Of a stretch of 64,000 nucleotides of DNA, positions 52,456 through 60,818 are shown one piece after another. The stretch lies in contig JBHJOA010000029.1 of the NCBI GenBank assembly GCA_050330205.1, positions 51,631 to 115,630 on the forward strand, given 5' to 3'. The translations under genes and the position numbers were made by a program. A model generated the notes under the pieces. It searched no databases. It worked only from the letters and a program-made list of their open reading frames with translations, and had not been told where the DNA came from. The number at the start of each line of letters is the position of its first letter. Position 1 is the stretch's first letter. Origin of the DNA: Pelagibius sp050330205 (GTDB taxonomy: Bacteria; Pseudomonadota; Alphaproteobacteria; Kiloniellales; Kiloniellaceae).

Positions 52456-53979
52456 ATGGCAGCGAACCGGCGGGGGCGCGACCGCGCCGCCCAGCGTCCC
52501 AAGACCTCGGTGGCCCCGGCGGGGCTCTGCGGCGGCAGCTACCGCCCCCTGAAGGACAGCGACCTGCCGCGCATCGTCGGCGCCGCCAAGGAGGTGCTGG
52601 AGCGCACCGGTATCCAGGTCGCGGCGAGCCCCTGCCGCGAGGTCTTCCGCGCCGCCGGCTGCCGCGTCGACGACGATGCCGACCGCGTCTACATCCCCGC
52701 GAAGCTGGTGGAATCGGCGCTGCGCACGGCGGCCCGCGAGGTGCTGCTGGCCGGCCGCAGCGCGCGGCACGACCTCAACCTCGGCGGCTCGCGGGTCTAC
52801 ATGGGCACCGGCGGCCAGGCGGTGAAGATCCTCGACCTCGACGGCAAGGTGCGCGAGACGCGCCTCAGCGACAACTACGACATCGGCCGGCTCTGCGACA
52901 CCCTGGATCACATCCACTTCTACATGCGCCCGGTGGTCGCCCGCGACCTCGCCAACGAGCAGATCGACGTGAACCAGTTCTACGCCTGCCTGGCGGCGAC
53001 CGAGAAGCACGTCATGGCCAACGCCTACCTGCCGGAGAAGGTCGCCGAGCAGCGCGCCCTGGCGGAGATGCTGGCCGGCGGCGCGGAGTCCCTCGACCGT
53101 CGCCCGCTGATCTCCTACACCGCCTGCTGGACCGTCAGCCCGCTGCGCTACGCCATGGAGACGGTGGAGATCCTCGACCGCATCGTCGAGCAGCGCCTGC
53201 CGGTGGTGATCTCCTCGGCGCCGCAGGCCGGCGCCACCTCGCCGGCGGCGCTGGCGGGGACCCTGGTGCAGATCACCGCCGAGCAGCTTTCCGGCTTCGT
53301 CTATGTGAACCTGCTGAACCCCGGCCATCCGCTGATCATGGGCTGCGTGCCGGCCCAGGCCGACCTGCGCAGCGGCGCCTTTGTCGGCGGTTCGGCGGAG
53401 TTCGCCCTGCTGAACGCCGCCTGCGCCCAGATCGCCCAGTACCTGGAGGTGCCGCTCTACAACTCCTCCGGCATCTCCGACGCCAAGGTCCCCGACGCCC
53501 AGGCCGGCGCCGAAAAGGGCATCACCGGGCTGGCCGCCGCGCTGGCGGGCTCCAACTACATCCACCACTCCGCCGGCTTCCTGGAGAGCCTGCTGACCGT
53601 CGCCTACGAGCAGTACGTCATCGACAACGACGTCAACGGCGAGATCATGCGCATGCTGAAGGGCATCGAGGTGACCGAGGAGTCGCTCTCCCTCGACGTC
53701 ATCGACGAGGTCTGCAAGGGTCCCGGACACTTCCTCGGCCACGCCCAGACCCTGGCGCTGATGAACAGCGAGTACCTCTATCCGGTGCTGCTCGACCGCG
53801 ACAGCCGCGACGATTGGGAGCGCAAGGGGGCCCGCGACATCCGCGAGGCCGCCCGCGACCATGCCCGCAAGGTGCTGGCCGAACACTGGCCGGAGGTCAT
53901 TCCCGACGACCTCGATGCGGAAATCCGCCGCCGCTTCGACATCCTGTTGCCACGCCAGGCCATGCGCCCCGCGGCGTGA
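52456..53979 (+). CDS. Second MttB-family (non-pyrrolysine) methyltransferase
   Basis: A 507-residue member of the MttB superfamily, clearly different in sequence from the protein at 25.9 kb. Superfamily elements include IVGAAKEVLERTGIQVA, RVYMGTGGQAVKILDLDGKV, SAPQAGATSPAALAGTLVQI and SDAKVPDAQAGAEKGITG. There is no in-frame TAG. The N-terminus is basic (MAANRRGRDRAAQRPKT). GAGAAGG lies nine bases before the ATG. There is no corrinoid protein gene beside it, so it would depend on the one at 42 kb or another copy. Its substrate is unknown; a different methylated amine from that of the first enzyme is likely. Neighbours are a chemoreceptor and a two-sensor kinase. Confidence 0.85.
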   Translation: MAANRRGRDRAAQRPKTSVAPAGLCGGSYRPLKDSDLPRIVGAAKEVLERTGIQVAASPCREVFRAAGCRVDDDADRVYIPAKLVESALRTAAREVLLAGRSARHDLNLGGSRVYMGTGGQAVKILDLDGKVRETRLSDNYDIGRLCDTLDHIHFYMRPVVARDLANEQIDVNQFYACLAATEKHVMANAYLPEKVAEQRALAEMLAGGAESLDRRPLISYTACWTVSPLRYAMETVEILDRIVEQRLPVVISSAPQAGATSPAALAGTLVQITAEQLSGFVYVNLLNPGHPLIMGCVPAQADLRSGAFVGGSAEFALLNAACAQIAQYLEVPLYNSSGISDAKVPDAQAGAEKGITGLAAALAGSNYIHHSAGFLESLLTVAYEQYVIDNDVNGEIMRMLKGIEVTEESLSLDVIDEVCKGPGHFLGHAQTLALMNSEYLYPVLLDRDSRDDWERKGARDIREAARDHARKVLAEHWPEVIPDDLDAEIRRRFDILLPRQAMRPAA

Positions 53980-54096
53980 CGGCGGCGCGTCCGGCGACAG
54001 GATCGCCGGCTCGAGACCTGAATTTCCAGCATTTCGTTAACTCTTAAGTCAGTGATCCGGCCTTAGGTTAAACTATTCGAGTAACCCTATCCGAGC

Positions 54097-56556
54097 GTGG
54101 ATCACGTCTTGCCCCTGCAGTTCTTCGCGTCCATCGGCTTGGCCGTGCTCCTGGTGCTGGGGGCGGGCGAGGCGAGATCGGAGGTATCGCTCAACGACGA
54201 CGAGGCGGCGTGGCGGCGGGATCATCCGACCATGACCCTGGGCATGGACAGCGGTTACGCACCGATCGCTTTCCTCGACCAGGGCCGGCCGGCGGGCCTT
54301 GCCGTCGACCTGCTGCGCCTCATTGCGGCCAAGAGCGGCCTCGACGTCGAGTGGGTGGCCGATCGTTGGCCGGTGGTCATCGACCTCGCGCTGGACCACG
54401 GTGTCGATGGCGTGATCAACGCCGGCAAGACCGAGATGCGGCAGACCCGCCTGGTCTATACCCGTCCCTACTACCAGATGCCGCAGGCCATCGTCGTCCG
54501 TGACGACGCGCAGGCTGTCGCCACGCCGGAAGGGCTGGCGACGCAAAGGGTCGCGGTGATCGCGGAGACCGCCCAGGTCGACTACCTGAGGCGCAACCAT
54601 CCCCACGTCCGGATGATCGAGGTGGAGACGATGATCGCGCAGATGTCGGCCGTCCTTTCGGGCGAGGCCGACATGCTGATCGCGGCACTGCCGGTCGTGC
54701 ACCACTTCATGTCCGAAAACCTGATTGCAGGCCTGCGGATATCCGGTGTCTTCCAGACGAACGAGATCGACAGCCTGCATATCGCCGTGCGCAACGATGC
54801 GCCGCAACTGCGCGCGATTCTCGACAAGGCAATCGCCGAAATCACCATGGAAGAACGCCAGGCAGTCGTGGCGCGTTGGTTGCCGACCGGCATCGACGGC
54901 CTGAGGGACCACGAGCGGTCGTCCGGCGTGGAACTGAGCCAGGCGGAAAAGGACTGGATCGCCGCGCATCCGGTCATCCGGGTCGCCGGGGACCGTGCCT
55001 GGCCGCCGATCGAATCCATCGGCGCGGCGGGCAACTTCGAGGGCCTGTCCGTGGATTACCTGCGGCTGATCGAGGGGCTCGTCGGCCTGCGCTTCGAGTT
55101 CGACCGGCAGTCCGGTTGGGCCGAGGCGGTCGACAAGCTGCGCAATCGTGAACTCGATATGTTCTCCGCTGCGGCGGCGACGCCGGAGCGCCTGGAGTAC
55201 GCTCTCTTCACCCAGCCGTATCTGACCCTTCCGGCGATGATCTTCGCACGCGACAGCGAGTCCTTCGTCAACGGGCTGCCCGGACTTGCGGGCCGCCGCG
55301 TCGCTTCGGTCGAGGGCTACGCGGTGACGGAGTTTCTGCGTAGCGAGGGCAAGGACTTCGAACTTGTCGAGGTGGCGGACGGCGGAGCCGGCCTGAAGGC
55401 GCTAGCGGCGGGCGAAGTCGATGTCTATATCGGCAGCATCCTGGTTACCGGCTACTACATGCGCCGGGAAGCGGTATCGCACGTCGCGGTGGTCGGCGAG
55501 ATTCCCTTCCGTATCGATGTCGCGATGGCGGCGCGCAGCGACTGGCCGGAGCTTCAGTCGATTCTGATCAAGGCGCTGAATGCCATCACGCAGCAGGAAC
55601 GCAATGCCATCAATGACCGCTGGATGGGCCTGCGCATCAGCCGCTCGATCGATTACGAAATGGTCTGGCGCTGGGCGGCGGTCGCCGCCGCGGTGCTGCT
55701 CCTCTTTGCGGCTTGGAACTGGTACCTGCAGCGCAAGACCTCGCAGCAAAGCGCGGAGCTCCGCCGCAAGAACGAGGAGCTGGAGACCGAGGTCGCGGTG
55801 CGCCGCCGGGCCGAGAAGGAAGCCCTCAGCGCCACCCGGTCGAAGAGCCGCCTGCTGGCCAATATGAGCCACGAATTGCGCACGCCGCTGAATGCGATCA
55901 TCGGTTTTTCCGACCTGCTGCACAGCGGGAACCTGGCGGACTTCGCCGAGAAGCGCCGCATCGAGTACGCGGGGCACATTCACAGCGCCGGCCGGCACCT
56001 GCTGAACCTGGTCAATGACACGCTGGACCTCTCCGCGGTCGAGGCCGGCCACATGGCGCTCAACGAGGAAACCTTCGCCTTGAGCGGGCTGCTCGAAGAG
56101 GTCATGCCGATGCTGGAGCGGCGTGCCAAGGATGCCGGGATCGAACTTTTCCGCCGGGACGATGCGGCGGGCATCCAGGTTCATGCCGACAAGCGGCGTC
56201 TGCGGCAGGTGGTTATCAATCTCATCGACAATGCGATCAAGTTTACCCCGGCCGGCGGCCGGGTCGCGGTCAGCTTGGCTTCCGACGAGGGAGGCCGCGC
56301 CGGCATTGTCATCGCCGACAACGGGATCGGCATGTCGCCCGCCCAGGTGAGATCGGCATTCAAGGCCTTCGAGCGGGGCAGCGACCCCTTTGTTCGCGCT
56401 TCCGAGGGCGTCGGTCTCGGCTTGGCGCTTTCCAGTGAAATTCTGAAGGCGCACGGCGGCGAGATCGAGATGGCCAGCCGGCCCGGAGAGGGGACGGTTG
56501 CAACCGTCTGGCTGCCCCCTGAGCGCGTGCTGGTCCAGGCCGTCCGCTGCGCCTGA
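54097..56556 (+). CDS. Histidine kinase with two periplasmic solute-binding domains
   Basis: An 819-residue membrane kinase of the BvgS/EvgS-like type. After a signal or anchor segment (ASIGLAVLLVLGAGEARS) come two SBP_bac_3 domains in tandem (about residues 45-270 and 290-515; MTLGMDSGYAPIAFLDQGRP and RVAGDRAWPPIESI). A membrane span (about 530-550, WAAVAAAVLLLFAAWNWYLQ), a coiled linker, the phospho-acceptor helix NMSHELRTPLNAIIGFSDLL and an ATPase domain (INLIDNAIKFTPAGG; IADNGIGMS; VGLGLALSSEILKAHGGEI) follow. It lacks the receiver and HPt domains usual in BvgS. The start is a GTG; no strong ribosome-binding site is seen. No response regulator is adjacent. Confidence 0.88.
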   Translation: MDHVLPLQFFASIGLAVLLVLGAGEARSEVSLNDDEAAWRRDHPTMTLGMDSGYAPIAFLDQGRPAGLAVDLLRLIAAKSGLDVEWVADRWPVVIDLALDHGVDGVINAGKTEMRQTRLVYTRPYYQMPQAIVVRDDAQAVATPEGLATQRVAVIAETAQVDYLRRNHPHVRMIEVETMIAQMSAVLSGEADMLIAALPVVHHFMSENLIAGLRISGVFQTNEIDSLHIAVRNDAPQLRAILDKAIAEITMEERQAVVARWLPTGIDGLRDHERSSGVELSQAEKDWIAAHPVIRVAGDRAWPPIESIGAAGNFEGLSVDYLRLIEGLVGLRFEFDRQSGWAEAVDKLRNRELDMFSAAAATPERLEYALFTQPYLTLPAMIFARDSESFVNGLPGLAGRRVASVEGYAVTEFLRSEGKDFELVEVADGGAGLKALAAGEVDVYIGSILVTGYYMRREAVSHVAVVGEIPFRIDVAMAARSDWPELQSILIKALNAITQQERNAINDRWMGLRISRSIDYEMVWRWAAVAAAVLLLFAAWNWYLQRKTSQQSAELRRKNEELETEVAVRRRAEKEALSATRSKSRLLANMSHELRTPLNAIIGFSDLLHSGNLADFAEKRRIEYAGHIHSAGRHLLNLVNDTLDLSAVEAGHMALNEETFALSGLLEEVMPMLERRAKDAGIELFRRDDAAGIQVHADKRRLRQVVINLIDNAIKFTPAGGRVAVSLASDEGGRAGIVIADNGIGMSPAQVRSAFKAFERGSDPFVRASEGVGLGLALSSEILKAHGGEIEMASRPGEGTVATVWLPPERVLVQAVRCA

Positions 56557-56632
56557 CAGGCGGCCGCCCCGGCGCCGTTGTGCCGGCCTTCGCGGCGGTT
56601 CTCTTCGCGGCGCGAAAAGGTTAGCCTGGGCG

Positions 56633-57112
56633 ATGGCCAAGCGACCCTTCTGGCAACGCAAGACCCTCACGGAGATGAGCCCGGCGGAGTGGGAATCCCT
56701 CTGCGACGGCTGCGGACGCTGTTGCCTGCTGAAGCTGGAGGACCCCGACGACGGCTCGCTCGCGCACACCGACGTCGCCTGCCATCTGCTCGACCTGCAG
56801 AGCTGCCGCTGCGGCGACTACGCGCGGCGCTGCGAGCTGGTGCCGGACTGCGTGCAGCTCTCGCCGGAGAACATCGGCCAGCTCAATTTCATGCCGGTGA
56901 GCTGCGCCTACCGGCGTCTCGCCGAGGGGCGTGGCCTCGCCTGGTGGCATCCGCTTGTGTCCGGCGATCCGGAGAGTGTCCACCGCGCCGGCATCTCGGT
57001 GCGCGGCCGTGCCGTCTCCGAGGCCGGTGTCGCCGACGCCGACCTCGAGGACCACATCGTCGACTGGCCGACCGCCGAGGAAGTCTGCTGGGACGGCGAG
57101 GTCGACGCTTGA
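56633..57112 (+). CDS. YcgN/UPF0260 cysteine-cluster protein
   Basis: A 159-residue protein of the UPF0260 (YcgN) family, which belongs to the YkgJ-type cysteine-cluster group and may bind zinc or iron. The cysteines are in SLCDGCGRCCLLKLED, DVACHLLDLQSCRCGDYARR and ELVPDCVQLSPENI. FMPVSCAYRRLAEGRGLAWW and a C-terminal block around HIVDWP are further family features. Its last four bases overlap the following Fe-S protein gene. Function unknown. Confidence 0.9.
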   Translation: MAKRPFWQRKTLTEMSPAEWESLCDGCGRCCLLKLEDPDDGSLAHTDVACHLLDLQSCRCGDYARRCELVPDCVQLSPENIGQLNFMPVSCAYRRLAEGRGLAWWHPLVSGDPESVHRAGISVRGRAVSEAGVADADLEDHIVDWPTAEEVCWDGEVDA

Positions 57113-57819
57113 GCGCTGCGGCGGAGGCGGGCGGCGGCCTGCTGGCCCGGGCCGCGGCGGGTTTCGAGGCCGAGGGCCTGGTGCTGCTCGGCGCCTTCCA
57201 CCCCGCGCCCGGCGACGGCGTGCCGGGACTGGCGGATGGCCGGCCGGCCGCTACGCTGCTGATCGCCGGCAATGCCGGCGGCAGCCTCTGGCCGGCCTTC
57301 TCCCGCGCCCCGGAGGCGCGCGACGGCCGGCCCGACCCGCTCGACCGCTGGAGCGCGCGGGTGATCGGCGCCCTCGCCGAGGATCTCGGCGGGCGGGCGG
57401 TATTTCCCTTCGGCGGGCCGCCCTACCACCCCTTCCAGCGCTGGGCCGCCCGCGCGGCGCCGCTGGGCCGCTCGCCGCTCGGCATGCTGATCCATCCCGA
57501 CTACGGCCTCTGGCACGCCTTCCGCGGCGCCGTCGCGTTGCCCGGGCGTCTCGACCTGCCGCCGCCGGACAGGCGGCCGAGCCCCTGCGAGAGCTGTGCC
57601 GACAAGCCCTGCCTCGCGGCCTGCCCGGTGGACGCCTTCTCCGCGACCGGCTATGACGTGGCGGCCTGCGCCGGCCACCTGGCGGTGCCGGCCGGCGGCG
57701 ACTGCCTGGGGCGCGGCTGCCTGGCGCGGCGGGCCTGCCCGGTCGGACGGGCCTGGCACTACCCCGATGACCAGGCGCGATTGCACATGGCGGCTTTTCT
57801 CGCCGCGCGCCCTGCCTAG
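57109..57819 (+). CDS. 4Fe-4S cluster protein
   Basis: A 236-residue soluble protein with cysteine motifs CESCADKPCLAACPV and, downstream, CLGRGCLARRACPVG, fitting one or two iron-sulfur clusters as in epoxyqueuosine-reductase-like ferredoxins. The N-terminal 150 residues form an unassigned domain with LLIAGNAGGSLWPAFSRAPE and HPDYGLWHAFRGA. The start is a TTG at 57109 overlapping the YcgN stop (TTGA), with GAGG eight bases before; the next ATG lies far inside, so TTG is the only start that keeps the conserved N-terminus. Function unknown. Confidence 0.75.
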   Translation: MSAAAEAGGGLLARAAAGFEAEGLVLLGAFHPAPGDGVPGLADGRPAATLLIAGNAGGSLWPAFSRAPEARDGRPDPLDRWSARVIGALAEDLGGRAVFPFGGPPYHPFQRWAARAAPLGRSPLGMLIHPDYGLWHAFRGAVALPGRLDLPPPDRRPSPCESCADKPCLAACPVDAFSATGYDVAACAGHLAVPAGGDCLGRGCLARRACPVGRAWHYPDDQARLHMAAFLAARPA

Positions 57820-57860
57820 ATAATCGGGGGCCTAGACAATCGGGGGCCTGGATGATCGGG
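57815..57860. repeat. 16-bp tandem repeat over a stop codon
   Basis: CCTAGATAATCGGGGG occurs at 57815-57830, again with one change at 57831-57846 and partly at 57847-57860. The first unit contains the TAG stop of the Fe-S protein (57817-57819). Confidence 0.75.
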
Positions 57861-57903
57861 CGGTCCCGTCACCGCCGATGCTGTTGATGCTGTTGGAGTT
57901 GCC

Positions 57904-58593
57904 ATGCGTTCGACGATTCTGCTGATCGATCACCCGGTGGGCCTGCGCGACGACCGCGCCTCGGCGCAGCTGCGCGAGATGGGCTACCGCCTGGAATGGT
58001 GCTCGCCCGGCAAGGGCGACAGCCTGCCGCCGGTCGACAGCGACTATGCCGGGGTGGTCTGCTTCGGCGGCGCCGAGAGCGTCAACGACGCCGGCAGCAA
58101 GCCCTACATCCGCCAGGAGATCGACTGGATCGGCCAGTGGGTGGACAGCGGGCGGCCCTACTTCGGCATCTGCCTCGGCAGCCAGCTTCTCGCCAGCGCG
58201 CTGGGTGGCCGCGTCGCCCGGCACCGGGACGGCCTGCACGAGATCGGCTACGTCGAGATCGCGCCGACAGCGGCCGCCAACGGCTTCCTCGGCGCGCCGA
58301 TGCACGTCTACCACTGGCACAACGAGGGTTTCGAGGTGCCCGACAGCGCCGAACTGCTGGCCTCCGGGCCGGTGTTTCCGAACCAGGCTTTCCGCTACGG
58401 CGACAAGGCCTACGGCATCCAGTTCCATCCCGAGGTGGGACGCGAGGTGATGCAGCGCTGGATGCGCGAGGCCGGGCACATGCTGCAGGAGCCGGGTGCC
58501 CAGTCGAGCGAGCAGCAGCTGGCCGGCTGCGCCCGCCACGATGCCGAGATGGCGGCCTGGCTGCGCGACTTCCTCAACCGCTGGCTGGCGTGA
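57904..58593 (+). CDS. Class I glutamine amidotransferase
   Basis: A 229-residue GATase1-domain protein like those annotated as GMP-synthase glutamine-amidotransferase domain proteins. The nucleophilic cysteine is in YFGICLGSQLLASALGG and the catalytic His-Glu in YGIQFHPEVGRE; an oxyanion-hole glycine lies in GVVCFGGAESVND. Stand-alone members hydrolyse gamma-glutamyl compounds or supply ammonia to a partner; the substrate here is unknown. A strong hairpin follows its stop. Confidence 0.88.
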   Translation: MRSTILLIDHPVGLRDDRASAQLREMGYRLEWCSPGKGDSLPPVDSDYAGVVCFGGAESVNDAGSKPYIRQEIDWIGQWVDSGRPYFGICLGSQLLASALGGRVARHRDGLHEIGYVEIAPTAAANGFLGAPMHVYHWHNEGFEVPDSAELLASGPVFPNQAFRYGDKAYGIQFHPEVGREVMQRWMREAGHMLQEPGAQSSEQQLAGCARHDAEMAAWLRDFLNRWLA

Positions 58594-58599
58594 AAAGGA

Positions 58600-58630
58600 A
58601 GGGCCGGCGTCCCCGTGGGAGGCCGGCCCT
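58600..58630. terminator. Hairpin after the amidotransferase gene
   Basis: AGGGCCGGC and GCCGGCCCT form a nine-base GC stem with a 13-base loop, seven bases after the stop. It lies between two convergent genes and is a plausible terminator for the plus strand, though without a T-run. Confidence 0.55.
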
Positions 58631-58659
58631 GAAGGACGCAGGGAGCGCGGGCGTCGGAC

Positions 58660-58935
58660 TCACTCGCCGACCAGTGCCAGCGGCCGGCCGCCGGTCGCGC
58701 AGGCCGGCGGCGCCCAGCGCCGTCCCCAGCGGGTCAGCGCCTGGCCGAGGCGGATCAGCGTCTGGCCGCTGCGCTGGCGCAGGGCGGCAAGCCGGCGGTG
58801 GTCCCGGCGGCGGTCGCGCCGCAGGGCGCGATGGCGGTTGAAGCGGTGGTCGGGCGGATGGGAGACCGCCTCGACGCCCATCAGGAGGTCGATTCCGCCG
58901 GCCCGGGCGATGGAGCTGTGGAGGATGTATGACAT
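58660..58935 (-). CDS. Small basic hypothetical protein
   Basis: A 91-residue arginine-rich protein I do not recognise. After a non-basic start (MSYILHSSIARAGGIDLLMG) there is a strongly basic middle (HRALRRDRRRDHRRLAALRQ) and then LIRLGQALTRWGRRWAP, faintly resembling DUF1127-like small proteins. GAGGA stands upstream of the ATG, but eleven bases away. Divergent arrangement with the LysR gene suggests they may share a control region. It may be a spurious frame. Confidence 0.45.
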   Translation of the reverse strand: MSYILHSSIARAGGIDLLMGVEAVSHPPDHRFNRHRALRRDRRRDHRRLAALRQRSGQTLIRLGQALTRWGRRWAPPACATGGRPLALVGE

Positions 58936-59074
58936 AGTTCTGGTAATCCTCGTTCGGGGTGGATGTTGCGTCGCGGCTTGAATTCACCGCCGATATGTTC
59001 AAGATACGGATATCCGGGCGGCGGACAAACGACGCTTTCTCATCCCATGGATTAGTTGTGCTAGGGTATTCGCG

Positions 59075-59968
59075 ATGCAGAAGAAACTCCCGCCGCTGAA
59101 CGCCCTGCGCGCCTTCGAGGCCGGTGCCCGCCATCTCTCCTTCACCCGGGCGGCCGAGGAACTGCATGTCACCCAGGCCGCCGTCAGCCACCAGGTGAAG
59201 GCGCTGGAGGCCCATCTCGGCTACCCGCTGTTCAAGCGCATGACCCGCAAGCTCGGCCTCACCGAGCAGGGGCGGGTGCTGTTCCCGGTGGTGAGCGAGG
59301 CCTTCCTGCGCATCGCCGAGGCCGCCGACGACCTGCGCAGCAGCGGCGACTCCCGCACCCTCTCGGTCTCGGTCACCCCCGCCTTCGGGGCCAAGTGGCT
59401 GGTCTACCGCCTGCCCAAGTTCTGGCAGAAGCATCCGGACATCGACCTCAAGGTGCATCACTCGATCGCCTGCGCCGACCTGCGCTACGACGACGTCGAC
59501 ATCGCCATCCGCTTCGGCGCCGGCCGCTGGGACGGTGTCGAGAGCGAGTTCGTGGTGCGCGTCGACTACACGCCGGTGTGCAGCCCGGCGCTGCTGGAGG
59601 GCGAGCATCCGCTGACCTGCCCGGGCGACCTCAGCCACCACACCCTGCTGCACGAGGACGACTACGACGGCTGGACCCAGTGGCTGGCGGTGGCGGGCGC
59701 GAGCGACGTCGACCCGCGGCGCGGGCCGGTGATGGACGACATGACGGTGATCCTGCAGACCGCTGTCGACGGCGGCGGCGTCGCCCTCGGCAAGCTGACC
59801 ATGGTGGAGCGCGACCTCGCCGCCGGCACCCTGGTAAAGCCCTTCGACATCACCGTGCTGACCGACCTCGGCTACCACCTAGTCTACCTGCCCGGCGCCC
59901 TCGAGCGCGAGAAGGTCAGGGTATTCCGCGATTTCATCATGGAGGAGATCGGCGCCGAGGCGGCCTGA
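59075..59968 (+). CDS. LysR regulator, GcvA-like
   Basis: A 297-residue LysR-type regulator of the GcvA subgroup. LPPLNALRAFEAGARHLSFT and AAEELHVTQAAVSHQVKALE form the HTH, as in GcvA. The effector domain begins near residue 92 with LSVSVTPAFGAKWLVYRLPK, also typical. GcvA controls the glycine cleavage system in enterics, but many alphaproteobacterial GcvA-like proteins regulate other genes. It is convergent with the DUF1194 gene. A link to glycine produced from betaine is possible but not shown. Confidence 0.88.
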   Translation: MQKKLPPLNALRAFEAGARHLSFTRAAEELHVTQAAVSHQVKALEAHLGYPLFKRMTRKLGLTEQGRVLFPVVSEAFLRIAEAADDLRSSGDSRTLSVSVTPAFGAKWLVYRLPKFWQKHPDIDLKVHHSIACADLRYDDVDIAIRFGAGRWDGVESEFVVRVDYTPVCSPALLEGEHPLTCPGDLSHHTLLHEDDYDGWTQWLAVAGASDVDPRRGPVMDDMTVILQTAVDGGGVALGKLTMVERDLAAGTLVKPFDITVLTDLGYHLVYLPGALEREKVRVFRDFIMEEIGAEAA

Positions 59969-59988
59969 GAGTCAGCGCCGTTCGCCGG

Positions 59989-60750
59989 TCACCGCGCGTC
60001 CGACAGCCGCAGCGGCCGGCGCCCCGGCGGCCCCGGCGCCTTGGCCACCGGCGCGCCGACGATCTCGAAGTAGAGCTTGCGGCGCATGGCGGCGGCGAAG
60101 TCCTCGAAGCTCGCGGTGGTGAGCAGGAAGGCGCCGGGCCCGCCGACCACCCCGGCCAGGTAATAGCGGCCGAGGTCCGGTTCCTGGTTGAGGATCGCCA
60201 GGCCGTTGACGGTGATGCCGGCGGCGTTGGCGGCGGCGCGCGCCAGGGCCGGCGAGCCGCCTTCGTTGGAGCGGCCGTCGCCGGAGACGTCGATGATCGC
60301 CCGTTCGCCGCGATAGCCGTTGCCGAGGATCCACAGCACCGCCGCGTCGATGGCGTTGCCGATGGCGGTCGCGCCGCCGGGGACCAGGCGGGCGGTGCCG
60401 CGCAGGCGCCCGGCGAAGTCGAGGGCGTCGGCACGGCCGCGGATGCGGGTCCAGGGAATCGCCTCGGCCCGCGCGCCGGCGCTCGACCACTGCAGCAGGG
60501 CGACGGCGATGCCGCGCTCGCCGGTCTGCTCGATCGCCGTCAGCACCTCGGGATCCTCGAAGGCGGCGGCGATGCCGCCCATCTGCAGGGCGAACTCCTC
60601 GGCGTTGACGCTGGACGAGCAGTCGACCGCCAGCACCAGCTCCAGGTGGACCGGCTCCGCCGCCGTCGCGACGCCCGCCAGCAGCCAGCCGGCGGCGATG
60701 GCCGAAACGGCGGAGGCGGGGTGCAGAAGCAGGCTGCCGGGACGTGCCAT
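59989..60750 (-). CDS. Exported DUF1194 (von Willebrand A-like) protein, second copy
   Basis: A 253-residue paralogue of the protein at 2658-3380. It has a signal peptide (ASAVSAIAAGWLLAGVATAAE) and the MIDAS segment LVLAVDCSSSVNAEEFALQM; the matching later block is IDVSGDGRSNEGGSPALARA. The metal-site pattern here is DCSSS instead of DGSGS. As in the first copy, the function is not known. It is transcribed towards the LysR gene. Confidence 0.82.
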   Translation of the reverse strand: MARPGSLLLHPASAVSAIAAGWLLAGVATAAEPVHLELVLAVDCSSSVNAEEFALQMGGIAAAFEDPEVLTAIEQTGERGIAVALLQWSSAGARAEAIPWTRIRGRADALDFAGRLRGTARLVPGGATAIGNAIDAAVLWILGNGYRGERAIIDVSGDGRSNEGGSPALARAAANAAGITVNGLAILNQEPDLGRYYLAGVVGGPGAFLLTTASFEDFAAAMRRKLYFEIVGAPVAKAPGPPGRRPLRLSDAR

Positions 60751-60818
60751 GCGGCAAGTCTAGCGGGCTTTGCGGGGTTCCGGTAGCGAGGCGGCGGCGG
60801 CGCTCGCGGCCTGGCGCC

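Noticed and set aside
50530..53886. A long minus-strand open frame opposite the chemoreceptor and second mttB genes
   Set aside because: It crosses two real genes and their gap, and its composition is that of an antisense shadow.
25901..53979. Pyrrolysine-containing MttB genes
   Set aside because: Neither mttB frame has an internal TAG, and no pyrrolysine genes are present in the window.
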